NCBI RefSeq assembly: GCF_000350225.1
Contig: NW_005178559.1
Coordinates: forward strand, 89,036 to 153,035
Direction: 5' to 3'
DNA from: Chondrus crispus
Lineage: Eukaryota; Rhodophyta; Florideophyceae; Gigartinales; Gigartinaceae
DNA length: 64,000 nt
The notes beneath the pieces are model-generated. The model did not search any database. It worked only from the letters and a program-made list of their open reading frames with translations, and was not told where the DNA came from. How positions within the stretch are numbered: position 1 is the stretch's first letter; each line of letters starts with the position of its first letter. Of this stretch, positions 54,561-64,000 are shown piece after piece. The translations under genes were made by a program, and so were the position numbers.

Positions 54561-55900
54561 GTGATCGTTTGGTCCTCACTTTTGAGGAACTTTGGTTTCG
54601 CAGAAGAATGCGCCAACGCACTGTACGTAGCGCAAGAAATTCACCATCGAGAAAAATCACATATGATCCACAACATTTCAACTCTACTTCAATGTTTGAC
54701 TCCGATCATTGTGTCGGCATCTGGGATCAAAGGACTTCGCCTCTTCTCTCATGGTATGAGACAAGACTATCTACAAGGCGAGAAAAGACTGACACGGAAG
54801 GTGTTTCTCCTCCTAAAATGGCAGATCTCAAGTATTGTGGTCTTTTTGAGGAGGACAGATTCGAAATTCCTAAGCCTAGATATGGTATGACAGACAGTGG
54901 ACACTACTGGGGAGTCACAGTTGACCGTCATATCAATCATGACTTACGCCTCGTTCCACCTCTCGGCGACCCTCGTTGTCTGTGAAACGAAAAGACAACG
55001 ACCTTGACGGCCTGCTCGGGATGTACGTCGGAAGTAGTTTTCTTAGTGAAAAGTATGACATGCAAGAACTTAAAGGACTTTTCTGAATACGTTTAACTCA
55101 AAAAGAACGAGGTTGGGATAATTTTGAGCTTTTCGGAACCTGTATCGAAATCCATGTAGACGGCTCGTTCTCAGTCACACAGGAAGCTTATGTAAAAAAG
55201 CCTAAGCCCATACCAGTGAACACATCATGTGCACGCGTTAGGTACTATTGGTCTGTTCGCGCCTAGATTGGTTTGACAGAATTGAATCTCTGTGACATTA
55301 ACATAGCCGCACAAGTAATTAAGAAAATTTTCGAGACGTAAAACTGAAATATTTCAATTGCACAGTTAAACATCTGAAAGGGACTCAAAGCAAGTGTTTA
55401 ACAGGCTCCTCATTGAAGAAGGATCATCATCAAATGAGGTTTTACAATGATGCTTCTTTCGACGAAAAGGAGTATCTTTCGTCGCGACTCGGTTTCATAA
55501 TTCTGTTATGTGATAGTTCAGATCGTGCTCACATACTAGAGTATTCATGCAGGAAGTCGAAGAGGATGGTCAGGTATATTATTAGAGGAGAAATATACGC
55601 CTTTGCTCCCGCCTTTGACCGCGATTTCATCTTGAGACACGATTTAGGTCCGATCTTTACAATGAAGATCCCGCTTCACATGCTCACTGACTCACTTCAC
55701 TTGTTCGATGTTTGATGTGATACCCAAAGTTTCGTCAACAACTGATAAATGGATCATGGTAGACATAGTCTGAGGTAGGGAATGGTATAACCGACAAGAA
55801 ATCTCGCACGTAGGTCTTTTCGCGTCGGAACACAACATAGCAGACGGTCTTACAAAGAAGACCCCTAATGTACGACAGAAAGGCCTCACAGTATGAATGT
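54561..55900 (+). pseudogene. Copia reverse transcriptase (3' part) and RNase H
   Basis: RT: ASGIKGLRLFSHGMRQDYLQ (about 54715-54775), DSGHYWGVTVDRHINHDLRL (about 54890-54950), then LLGMYVGSSFL where YVDD is normal (Asp lost). Tether: FELFGTCIEIHVDGSFSVTQ and YVKKPKPIPVNTS. RNase H: RFYNDASFDEKEYLSSRLGF (about 55440-55500), YSCRKSKRMVRYIIRGEIYA, FDRDFILRHDLGPIF and NIADGLTKKTPN (about 55835-55870). Several stops separate the blocks. The YVDD change alone would inactivate it. Confidence 0.75.
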
Positions 55901-55977
55901 CTTTTGTTTTATACTTTGTATAAACATATTGTTCATGTCCTTCTAAAACGGACCAACTCCTCCTCCCTTTAAAAGGT

Positions 55978-56008
55978 TGGCATAGAACTACACTGCAGTT
56001 CTATGCCA
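55978..56008. repeat. Perfect fold-back, 12-bp arms, 7-base loop
   Basis: tggcatagaact and agttctatgcca flank acactgc, near the 3' end of the copia internal region. It could be part of the element's 3' untranslated region or one more fold-back of the kind seen elsewhere. Confidence 0.85.
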
Positions 56009-56469
56009 CTCTAGAATGAATTGTCAGAGGAGGGGTACAGTACCCAATAGTATTAAAGAGGATGGTCGAGGAGATTGAAAGCGAGGACAGAAACCAATGT
56101 ATAGAGATTACTGATAGACTGAAAAGACAGTTTATTGTAGTCTAGCATGTAGTGTATCGTTCTAAGTTTCAGATACGATTTCTATAAAAGGGGCAGAGTT
56201 CGGACGGGGAAAGCAAAAGGGGGTTGGCACAACCACTCATTAACCCTGAGAGCCACCCAACCCGTAACCCCAAGTGTGTCCAACTTAAGAACCGCTTTGC
56301 GAAAACGACTCAACAAAAGTAAGTCACTCTGTTCATTACATTAACCCTGCGCACCGCTAAAACTAACAATGCCCTTGACAAGCTCATGAATATTAGTTAT
56401 GACCATAAGCCTGCAAAGAAGTGGATTCATCGTATACAGCCAAGTTCTGCCATGCTAAAAGTCGCAGAG

Positions 56470-57413
56470 TGAACCAATTTTTGATATAGAGGCACATACA
56501 TTTATCTAGTTGCTGGATGCGTCAGAACTTGTCTTTCTTTATGATATTGTAAGGGGTTGGGTAGTATATAAGTAGGGTTCGCGCTTCGAACTGTAGCTTG
56601 GTGCGAGGCCAGAGGTTTGTGTCAGAACGCAGAGCCTCCCTGCGAAACTTGTCCAACTGCACGGACTTCGCACTGGCTTGGACAGTCGGTAGTAGATGTA
56701 GCTTAATCACCCCCAGCGAGAGGAGTGTATGCACAGTTCGACCGAGACCCTGGAGGAGGGCGAGAAGACGGGGTGAAGCGGGACACCAGATAACGGCACC
56801 GGGCAGCGGGCCCGGGTAGCGTGGTAGAGCGGGAACGGGGAGGACGCCGGTACGCGCGAGCAGTTCGACGCCTCGACGCCCCGGTGCGGTACTGGGTAAC
56901 GATCCAGTACCGACGGGCGGAGGCGGAGCCGGCTCGTGGGCGTGCCGCGCGCGTCCTCAACCCGCGCCCCGGGCCGCTCTAGGGTAATTAGCGAGCGTCA
57001 CCTTAGAATAAGCGGGAAGTCGGACCTTGACGGTCGGTGGGTGACAAGTCCGTGCTTGTCCTCCTCCACCGCCGCCGGTCCGCTCCATATTTAATATACA
57101 AAACAATCTATAACACTACAGTACCGAAGTACTGTAGTGCACTACTGTAGTACAGATCGGACCGTACTGTAGTACGGTCAGCCATCGAAGCTGACAGTAC
57201 ACGTGTGTGTGTGCGCTTCCGTCCGCGCGGTACACGTGTACAAGTGTGCCCTGTACCGAGGGGTACACGTGGCCACGCGCGGTAGTACTGTAGAGCGTCG
57301 GGCTCTACAGTATCGGATCCCGTTGTTGATCTGATCTAACTAAAAAGCCCCAGCGGGGTTATACTACAGTAGACATGTCCATAGGCACTTTAGTAAATAT
57401 CTCGTTTTGTAAT
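56470..57413 (+). repeat. Right LTR of the copia element, interrupted
   Basis: Matches the left LTR from tgaaccaattttt (56470) through gtataagtaggg-like and cagagcctccctgcgaaac to gtagtaga (56696), then resumes at catgtccataggcacttta (57374). The interruption is a gypsy solo LTR with its own target duplication. Confidence 0.7.
56697..57368 (-). repeat. Gypsy solo LTR (672 bp) in copia LTR
   Basis: Plus ends are TGTAGCTTAATC and GTTATACTACA; gtaga is duplicated on both sides (56692-56696 and 57369-57373). Sense is minus. It is clearly diverged from the LTRs of the 14.7-kb element but keeps the hairpin tactgtagagc/gctctacagta (57286-57312), the first stem cactacagtac/gtactgtagtg (about 57115-57147), and the tttaatatacaaaac TATA-like block. 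Confidence 0.9.
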
Positions 57414-57754
57414 TGTTATCCCTTCCTCTGTATGGTGCCCATATCTGGGCACAAGCAAACAAAAATAAATCGTACCTCTGATTCTGTAGTGAGTTAAGAA
57501 CTGAAACGTGGGACAGGTACTGCCTACCCCACTGTGAGTGTAAGCAAAAAGGAAAATGCGAATGGTTTGATCACGGCTGAGATATGGTCCTTGTTCGTCA
57601 CAAAACCAGTACTAAATCTATCCGTTGGGGCAAATATGCAGCATTTGAATATGTACACATGCAGCGCTACTTCTGTTTGGGAGCTTTTCGCAAGCTCTTA
57701 TGACTGCCAGCATATTGAAAGCCAACTAGCCCTTGAATGCGCAGAGTTACGAAA

Positions 57755-60280
57755 ATGTCTGATGTCGAAGACGACATCCAGCCTAATATCTTAACAACCA
57801 CGTCAACTCCAACTGATTATGTCGTGCGAAACCAAGTCGGCCTCTACTCCCTTTCAATTAACCACTCTCACACTACAAATGAAACAAACGACCAGGATGC
57901 TGAAGAGCCTGAAACGAACCCAATGTGCAGGAAGAAAAAAGACCGGCCCACCTTCGCAACTACAATACTTCAATTTACCCCACTCATTTTTCCAGAATAA
58001 TCGGGCACTTTCGAAAGGCAAAACGACACTCCGAATTAGAAACACAACTCCAACTCCTCTAAATGTATTTCAGCGTTTCTTCACCATGGGCATTATGGAA
58101 ATAATCAGTAAGCACACAATTGCATATGCAGATATAAAAAGGTGCAAGCAACGAAAATACTCGAGAGTGACACGACATCACAGTTGTGGAAATAGTAATG
58201 TTCTTTGAGATAATACTCTACATGGGTTTGCATGGATAGTCCGCTGTCGAGGATTACTGGAGCAAAGATAAAAGGGGACCACACCACCGCATTTCTAAAC
58301 GAATGAGCTTGCTCCAGTTTCAACAAATTAAACGGTACATTCACGTGTGTGATCCTCTCGGAGACAATGGAAGCTCATTTTCAGTAATAAGCTGGAGCCC
58401 CTTTTCAGTCACGTAAGAGACACTACAAAAGAAACTTTGGACTCCAGGCTGCCGTGTCTCTGTGGACGACATGATGGATACATGAATAGGGAGATCTGCA
58501 GAAACCGTGAGGGTCAAGAACAAATCTATCTGGAAAGGATTTTGTAGCATAATCGCGAAGGTGACTATTTACTGCTGGGGGCGGCTACTGTACACTCATG
58601 ACACGTTTTACAGCGCGTGCGCGCGCGGCTGTAAGTACGAGCTTGCTGCTCGCTGTGTACGTGTACAGCGGGGCGATCCGGAATAACGCGCGCGAGCTTA
58701 CCGTGTAAGCCACTAGATAGATACTGTAGTATGTTATGATAGATTATTTACTTCTATATTAAACGACAGGGCGATTGGCGGCGGAGGGAGGACAAGGACA
58801 AGCACGGGCTTGGTACCAGATCCTCCGCCGAAGGCCTAACCCCATCTGCTTATTCTTAACGTTCTCTTAACGCGAGCGCGTTAACTAGAAACTAACGCGG
58901 GTAGCGGTCGCAAACGTACGCGCGCGAGCCAGGATCCGCCTCCGCCCGTCGGTGCTAGAACGTTAACTAGCGCCGCCCCGGGGCGTCGAGCGCGTCGAAC
59001 CGCTCTTCCGTGTACTGTGTTCGTGTCCGCTCCCCACCGCTCTACCACGCTACCACCGCCCGCGTTCTTTTCTGGTGTGTGTGTTTTTGTCCTTTCTCGC
59101 GTTCACAGGTCTTCGAAGAACCACAGCTAAACCCCCAACGCAACTGGGGTTTATGCTACAGATTTAAGATATGGTCACTATGTGAACAAGGTTTTGTTTT
59201 TGATTTTTTCTCATTCGAAAAGGTTCAAATGGAAGGGCCTAGAGCAATATTGTGGAACATTGATGTAATCTTCGGCAGTGGTTTCTACACTATCAGAGAG
59301 TTTGTCCAGGGGCGATGTGCATTCAAAAAAGACGTATCAATATACATTGATAATCTATTCTCGAGCGTAGCGGTGTTCAAAATGTTAATAGGGCAACGGG
59401 TTGGATGCATTGGAAGCACAAGGTCTAAAACTTGTGGGGATTCAGCTGTTCTAAACGTAAGAGGCTGTGAAAGTGAAAAATGTAGTAGGATACAATCGGG
59501 TCTGTTGTCGTCAACGGAGTCAAGTGCATATGTTGGATTGATAACGGGGCAGTTTTATTGCCTTCATCTGTACACAAGGTGGGCTCAGACCAACCAGTTG
59601 TTCATATGAGGAGAAGACCAAGGCTCACTTCAACAAATGGTAGGAAGGTTTGAAGCGTTTTTGGTGAACTTTCAACAAAAGAACTCCCAACGCCCCTTGC
59701 TATTGATGAATACAATGCCAATATGAACGGTGTTGACATTGCCGATCAGTTACGTTCAAACTATTGCACCCATGTGCGTGGAAGGAGAACGGGGCTACCA
59801 ATGCTTTACTGGCTTTTAGACACAAGTGTGACAAACCCATTCATAATACTCTGTTATCTAGTTGGGCAGGAGTGGTTAAAGGATGGTGCTCACAAGAAAT
59901 TTGGGGAAGACTTATGCTAGTCTTTAATCGAACTGGCATGTCGCATAAAAGAACAGACTGCAGTGGTGCAAAGTAAAGTGTGGGGTAATCGGAACCCTAA
60001 GAAGACAAGGCGTACAAGTTATTCTGTCACAACCAGGTCTTTACGTTTGTCGAGACTTGTTTTACACATTCCTCGGAGTGTATCGAAAGCAAATGACCGA
60101 CAGAGGTGTGCGCGTTGTGCATTACTCTTCCAAAAGGAAGGGAAGCCGACAAACAGAGCCCCTCAATCTTACATATTTTGCTCTGGTTGTGGGGAAGATT
60201 GTTTCTTGTGCATCACAAAATACCGGAACTGTTTTGAGAAATTTCACATCGTGCAAGATATATCCACTCTTGGGTGACTG
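57755..60280 (+). pseudogene. piggyBac transposase, split by a solo LTR
   Basis: The ATG at 57755 opens MSDVEDDIQPN. Further blocks: LNVFQRFFTMGIMEIISKHT (about 58058), ISKRMSLLQFQQIKRYIHVC (about 58290), SVDDMMDTGIGRSAETVRVK (about 58458-58520). Past the inserted LTR: FRFKIWSLCEQGFVFDF, IYIDNLFSSVAVFKMLIGQR, EYNANMNGVDIADQLRSNY (about 59710-59760), LPMLYWLLDTSVTNP, and a Cys-rich C-terminus (RCARCALLFQKEG, CSGCGEDCFLC, about 60095-60225). The three catalytic Asp positions (VDD, YIDN, VDIADQ) are intact. Frameshifts and the LTR inactivate it. TTAA-flanked ends were not found. Confidence 0.85.
58543..59160 (+). repeat. Gypsy solo LTR (618 bp) in piggyBac transposase
   Basis: Begins TGTAGCATAATC and ends GTTTATGCTACA; gattt is duplicated at 58538-58542 and 59161-59165. 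Removing it and one gattt joins the piggyBac reading from IWKG to FRFKIWSLCEQ. Sense is plus. Its hairpin region differs in detail from the other copies, so it is another diverged member of the family. Confidence 0.9.
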
Positions 60281-60601
60281 ACACTTGCTGACACAGGTGA
60301 TGACGGCTAGCAGTGATGACAGTCTCTTTACTCTTTATGCAAAAGATTGCGCTGCAGCCACTGAAACCACTCTCGAAGCTTAAATATGAAGCAAATTGTC
60401 AGTTAATTAACAACTGTGGTCCTTACTTAGAAATTATGCTAAAATCAAGGCGTCAACATTTTTGCACCGGGCCATTTCAGTGCCCACATTTGTGCACTAC
60501 AGTATTGCCTGCATGAGAGGGATAAGGAATTCCTCACGAAATTCCACACCTATCAAGCTATTAGGCCTTACAGTGTAACAGCTGTAAAGGGTGGGGGGTT
60601 C
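60281..60601. other. No recognisable gene
   Basis: Flank between the piggyBac coding end and the Harbinger left end; probably contains the piggyBac 3' terminus. No motif resolved. Confidence 0.3.
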
Positions 60602-61111
60602 GCGGTCTTTGCAGTGTAGCAAGCCTGCCACACTGGGTGCATCCAGAAATTGCCACTCCATCACTCCAATACAGTATGATAAATGTCGAAAAATGCAACT
60701 ATGCCACCACTGCGCTACTCAGCCCGCCAAACCTGAGCGCGGCTGCCGTATTCCGTCTTACACCATTTCCCCGCCTTCTCGCTTTCCTTGACTTCAACAC
60801 ATGCCAACATCATGCCAAACACCACTCCTCTCCCAATTATTGCGACGTTGTTCGCGCCCATGGCTTCCCGTCAAGTCCCATCTGGTGCCGAGGTCATCCT
60901 TGACCTCGTCGATCAAGATTTACACGTTGTAACCCCGCCCCCGACCCCCGCCACGCCCAACCCAGTCACACCAACCGCAGCCACGGGACCCCCGAGACCC
61001 ACACATGCCACATCCACCCCGCCGCCAACATTCCGCACACGGTTTGCCACCTCAAAGCATGCCGCACCAGCCCGCGCCCCGACGAATGCAAGGTCGCACT
61101 AGCCCCAATCC

Positions 61112-61747
61112 CTACGGATGTCCCACCAGGCCTCCATTCTGCCGATTGTTTTCGAGAAGAGCTGCTGAAAGCTTCATTTCGGCAAATGTAGGCCAGCGGA
61201 TTGCAAAATCAGTTCGCTCTTGTTTGCGAACAACGCGCATCAGCACCTCTAAGCTGTAGTCTAACCATACACTTACGCTGGAGGATACAATTCCAAAAAT
61301 AGGGCACATATTGTAGACTGTTCCTTTTGTTTTAATGTACCATAACGCCAGACCGAGCAAATCAATGCTGTTAAGGAAAGGCTTACGTCCTCTCGTCTTT
61401 ACACCGTTTCTGTATGGGCTCCCAAAATTGAACCCAACGCGCTCAGACTCAAAGAATGGCATAGTACGCTGTAAAATGATGGCCTTTGTGAAGTTTGTCG
61501 CGAGGAGAAAGTCATCGTCGATGCCGCATGACAAAATTTGATTCCATGCCGTTGTCAGCCTGGTGTACACCTGTCGGATCAATGCCGCTCGGCGATACTG
61601 AGGGGGCTTTCGGGATCTTCGTTTTCTCCCGTTTATCCTTCTCCTTCGAAGAACCCTCCATGTGAGGGAAACAGCAGCAACAGATGCTGCTGCTGTTGCG
61701 AGCACTGCGAGTTCTTCGAGAGCTTGTGTGCGTTTTGGGCTGGCCAT
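61112..61747 (-). pseudogene. Harbinger transposase N-terminal domain
   Basis: ATG at 61747: MASPKRTQALEELAVLATAA, a hydrophobic stretch and a basic patch (RVLRRRRINGRKRRSRKPP), then WNQILSCGIDDDFLLATNFT, FGSPYRNGVKTRGRKPF, LLGLALWYIKTKGTVYNMCP, VSVWLDYSLEVLMRVV (helix-turn-helix type) and FAIRWPTFAEMKLSAALLEN. It ends right before the point where the nuclease domain should begin. About 211 residues. It might act as a DNA-binding fragment, but that is speculation. Confidence 0.75.
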
Positions 61748-61843
61748 CATAGGATATGGGCAATTTTGGGTCGTCCGTGTTGATCCTGAGAGCAGGAAGG
61801 GGATCAACTCCCCACAAAATGTTATCATATTGCAGAGTGGCGG

Positions 61844-61874
61844 AGTGCAAGGACCCCTCGGGGGTCCTTGCACT
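61844..61874. repeat. Perfect fold-back, 14-bp arms, 3-base loop
   Basis: agtgcaaggacccc and ggggtccttgcact flank tcg, inside the Harbinger element upstream of its transposase ATG. Confidence 0.9.
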
Positions 61875-62207
61875 TCAGCAGAAGTGGTGGGGCGCCCACT
61901 ACATTTCCAGCCCAGCGGAGGCCTGTGATTGGCCAAAAAGTGTCGCAGTGTTGGAGTGGCAATTTCTGGATGCACCCACTGCAAAGACCGCGATCCTTTC
62001 CACGCCTACACGTGTCAGGGACCCCGTAATCTCGCTCCGTCGCGCTTCCCCCGCATCTGCGTTCCGTGACCTCAATTCGCACGCCCGCCACCTTCCAATC
62101 TCCCTCCCCATTCCGCAATCTCCGCCCCCGTCAAGCGCTCGATTCCCCGCTCCCCTCCGCGCGCCCGATCGCCCGCGCTCCGCTTGCCCCATCCCCCCCA
62201 CACGAAA

Positions 62208-62534
62208 ATGGCCTGCTCCGCCTTCGCCCCGTCGCTGTGGACGCCCGGCCGCTCCGCGCAGACCCTTCGATCGCCGGCATCCACGCGGACATCGCCACGC
62301 ACGTATCGGGCAGCAGGCGCCCCGTCTGCAAGGCCTCGCGTGCAGCGCCCGCAGATGATAGCACCTCCTCCGGTTGCCGCTTCGCTCCCTCTCCTTGTAT
62401 CGCGTCTGATCGCTACCAGCGCTGATATCGGCCCCTTCACAAACGTCAACATCGAAAGCGCCGGCCTCGTCGCCGCCATCGCCGGGGGCAGTCTTGTGGC
62501 TGCGATCATCGCAGTCGTGATTACGCGGTTCTGA
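62208..62534 (+). CDS. Hypothetical small single-TM protein, possibly plastid-targeted
   Basis: The ATG at 62208 has a good context (cgaaaATGGCC). The 108 residues start MACSAFAPSLWTPGRSAQTL, rich in Ser, Thr, Arg, Pro and Ala with no acidic residue for ~70 positions, as in plastid transit peptides. The C-terminus is one hydrophobic helix (AGLVAAIAGGSLVAAIIAVV, residues 84-103) ending ITRF. A small photosystem-type subunit would look like this, but I cannot match it to a named one. It is convergent with the phosphate transporter, 164 bp apart. Overlapping open frames on minus are shadows. The start and coding status are moderately supported. Confidence 0.5.
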   Translation: MACSAFAPSLWTPGRSAQTLRSPASTRTSPRTYRAAGAPSARPRVQRPQMIAPPPVAASLPLLVSRLIATSADIGPFTNVNIESAGLVAAIAGGSLVAAIIAVVITRF

Positions 62535-62698
62535 TGGGCGAGGCTGGACTGCAGCAGAGTTTGTGGAGACTTGGATGCGGGGCCGCCTCGGTCGAGGATG
62601 AGGTGAGGTCGGAATTGAGTGGTGTCTGAAGACACACGTTGGCGTGGGGTTGCTTTTTTTTTCTTTTTTCTCGGTTTTCCTTGTTTTTGATCTGCACG

Positions 62699-64000
62699 CT
62701 ACAATAAGGCCGGGACGACAGGGAGAAAAGGTCTAAGCAAAAGGTAAAAGACTATGGTGACGAGGGCGGAAACTGGCAGGGTGATTCCCCATGAGGCTGC
62801 AATAGACATCAAGACTTTGTTGTTGATGGCTTTTCGGTCTCCGTTGGAAATACCGATGGCGACGATACATCCGATGAGGGTGTGGGTTGTGGACACGGGT
62901 AGACCGAGTTCCGAGGCGATGAGAACGGTCATTGCTGTGCTAAGTTCGACGGAAAATCCCATGGTCGGTCGCAGTTTGGTAATCTTTGTACCTACAGTCT
63001 CCATGACGGGCCTTCCGAATAAAGCGAGCCCAGTTGATATACCTAGCCCTCCCAAAACTAGCACCCACATGGGGATGCTGACCATGCTTCCGATGCGGCC
63101 GTTGTTGACCCACATTGAATACATGGCTGCGAACGGCCCAATGGCATTAGATACGTCATTTGAGCCGTGCGAAAAAGATAGCAAACAGGCGGTGACGACC
63201 TGTAGGACTTTGAATATGCGCTCTACGTCTTCCTGTTGCTCGACAACGGAAAGTTGGCCTCCGACCATACCTGCACCGGGGCCGCCACTACCACCGCCGC
63301 CGGCACCGGCACCGCTACCACTACTCGGGGATTGTGGAGCCAAGGTTCCATCGGTATTGACACCAAACTTGTTGGGTATGTACTGCTTGGAATGTACGGC
63401 GGTGGCCAAGGCGCCAGATATGCCAGCACAGGCCAGAGACAGTGCCAAGGCAATGTAAAGGACGTGGTCAGGAGTCAAAGCTGCGAAACGTGCGCCTTTG
63501 CCCAAGACGAAGAGGGTGAGAATAAAGGATGCAGCGCCTGCCAAAATGGGCAAAAACTTTCGGGTGGCAGCCGCGGGTCTCTTTGCGTTAATAATGGTGA
63601 TAGAAATGAGCTTGTACAGGGATGTGGCGACAACGGCGCCAATGAGCGGGCTAAGAAACCAGCTAGCGACGATGCGCTGCACGGCGGCGTCGTTGATGCC
63701 CCAGCCGGAAACAATGGCGAGACCGATAAGCGCGCCGACGACCGAGTGCGTGGAGGAGACGGGTAGGCCGAAGTTGGTAGCGATGACCATCCATGCGGTG
63801 CAGCCGACGAGGACGGCGAGCATGCCGAGCATGTACGAGAGCGGGGCCGTGAGGGCGGCGGCGCCGACGGCGACGACGCCGGAGGAGATGGTCTTCGTGA
63901 CGGTGCTGCCGAACAGGACGGCGCCGGCAAACTCCATGACCGCGCCGATGCACAGCGCGGTGGAGACGTTGATGGCGCCCGTGCCCACGGCGGTGCCCAG
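62699..64000 (-). CDS. PiT-family inorganic phosphate transporter (partial)
   Basis: Minus frame ending with TAG at 62699-62701 and open to the window edge, so the N-terminus lies outside. It is a Pho-4/PiT (SLC20-like) permease importing phosphate with Na+ or H+ across a membrane. Visible: end of the first signature (LGTAVGTGAINVSTALCIGA), repeated GLPVSSTHSVVGAL and GLPVSTTHTLIGC, and the second PiT signature GSNDVSNAIGPFAAMY (about 63165-63115). A Gly-rich cytosolic loop (about 63360-63270) joins the two halves. At least ten hydrophobic segments. There is no intron in the visible part. About 433 codons are inside the window; the residue reading as a start at 63988 is an internal GTG valine. 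The neighbour is the small convergent gene at 62208. Confidence 0.95.
   Translation of the reverse strand: MGTAVGTGAINVSTALCIGAVMEFAGAVLFGSTVTKTISSGVVAVGAAALTAPLSYMLGMLAVLVGCTAWMVIATNFGLPVSSTHSVVGALIGLAIVSGWGINDAAVQRIVASWFLSPLIGAVVATSLYKLISITIINAKRPAAATRKFLPILAGAASFILTLFVLGKGARFAALTPDHVLYIALALSLACAGISGALATAVHSKQYIPNKFGVNTDGTLAPQSPSSGSGAGAGGGGSGGPGAGMVGGQLSVVEQQEDVERIFKVLQVVTACLLSFSHGSNDVSNAIGPFAAMYSMWVNNGRIGSMVSIPMWVLVLGGLGISTGLALFGRPVMETVGTKITKLRPTMGFSVELSTAMTVLIASELGLPVSTTHTLIGCIVAIGISNGDRKAINNKVLMSIAASWGITLPVSALVTIVFYLLLRPFLPVVPALL

Larger units (their letters stand above)
50845..57413 (+). mobile_element. Ty1/copia element, integrase deleted, LTR-flanked
   Basis: Left LTR about 50845-51116, leader with a CTG/CCG repeat, gag (from 52240), zinc-knuckle remnant, protease, then a fold-back at 54362-54541 and RT and RNase H (to about 55890), followed by a right LTR about 56470-57413 that contains a gypsy solo LTR. 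Copia order is gag, protease, integrase, RT, RNase H; here integrase is missing between protease and RT. The two LTRs share tctttatgat, gtataagtagggt-like and aacgcagagcctccctgcgaaac words but have diverged clearly, so the insertion is old. No target duplication found. Confidence 0.8.
60602..61992. mobile_element. Internally deleted PIF/Harbinger element with inverted ends
   Basis: Left end gcggtctttgcagtg (60602-60616), then 18 extra bases, then a 25-base block (gggtgcatccagaaattgcc, 60635-60659). The right end is the reverse complement of both blocks without the 18 bases (61953-61992). Inside are the N-terminal part of a transposase on minus (61747-61112) and a proline-rich frame on plus (60809-61102, MPNTTPLPIIATLFAPMASR), facing each other; Harbinger elements usually have such convergent ORF1 and transposase genes. 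The middle, including the nuclease domain, is gone. The right end stands ~215 bp before the ATG of a host gene. Confidence 0.75.

Noticed and set aside
56236-56360. Two ttaaccctg words resembling piggyBac ends
   Set aside because: Both lie in the copia internal region, in the same orientation, and not at the borders of the piggyBac coding remnant; probably chance.
62072-62635. 187-codon minus frame overlapping the small gene at 62208
   Set aside because: It is Gly/Arg-rich antisense to a better-supported ORF with good start context and a membrane helix.

Overview
The window looks like a repeat-dominated stretch of a eukaryotic nuclear genome, and a marine alga such as a florideophyte red alga is my best guess. 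That guess is inference: it rests on one intron-free phosphate transporter next to a possible plastid-targeted small protein at the far right, and on a dense mix of Ty3/gypsy, Ty1/copia, PIF/Harbinger, Tigger/pogo, CACTA-like and piggyBac remnants with no bacterial operons. Only the last ~1.8 kb (62.2-64.0 kb) looks like host gene space. Everything to its left is mobile DNA, its decay products, or sequence I cannot assign.

Layout. 0-1.4 kb: decayed, 5'-truncated copy of an unrecognised protein family (called F here). 4.2-5.7 kb: Tigger-like transposase on minus with two in-frame stops. 5.9-9.3 kb: 3' end of a plus-strand Ty3/gypsy element whose LTR is split by a solo LTR of a second family (X). 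9.3-10.2 kb: DDE_4-type transposase remnant. 13.0-15.6 kb: CACTA-like Tnp2 remnant. 18.0-20.2 kb: second copy of family F, on minus. 20.5-22.6 kb: jerky/Tigger transposase remnant on minus. 24.0-26.6 kb: two PIF/Harbinger remnants. 30.4-31.8 kb: copia RT/RNase H remnant.

32.2-46.9 kb holds the main element: a 14.7-kb Ty3/gypsy chromovirus on minus, bounded by two near-identical ~700-bp LTRs and a 5-bp target duplication. It has gag, protease, RT, RNase H, integrase and a chromodomain, plus an unusual 5.9-kb 3' module carrying a long antisense reading frame. 47.1-48.2 kb: a second family-X solo LTR. 49.1-50.2 kb: another DDE_4 transposase remnant. 50.8-57.4 kb: a copia element lacking its integrase, with a gypsy solo LTR in its right LTR. 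57.8-60.3 kb: a piggyBac transposase split by another gypsy solo LTR. 60.6-62.0 kb: an internally deleted Harbinger element.

Themes. Several insertions have exact boundaries with 5-bp target duplications, so their relative order can be read: gypsy LTRs entered copia and piggyBac copies, and the X LTR entered a gypsy LTR. The most unusual signals are (1) the antisense-ORF module of the 14.7-kb gypsy element, flanked by a duplicated copy of the pol terminus and polypurine tract; (2) a set of perfect fold-back palindromes scattered through otherwise decayed transposon remnants; (3) family F; and (4) LTR promoters built from serial hairpins. No rRNA, tRNA or CRISPR array was recognised.
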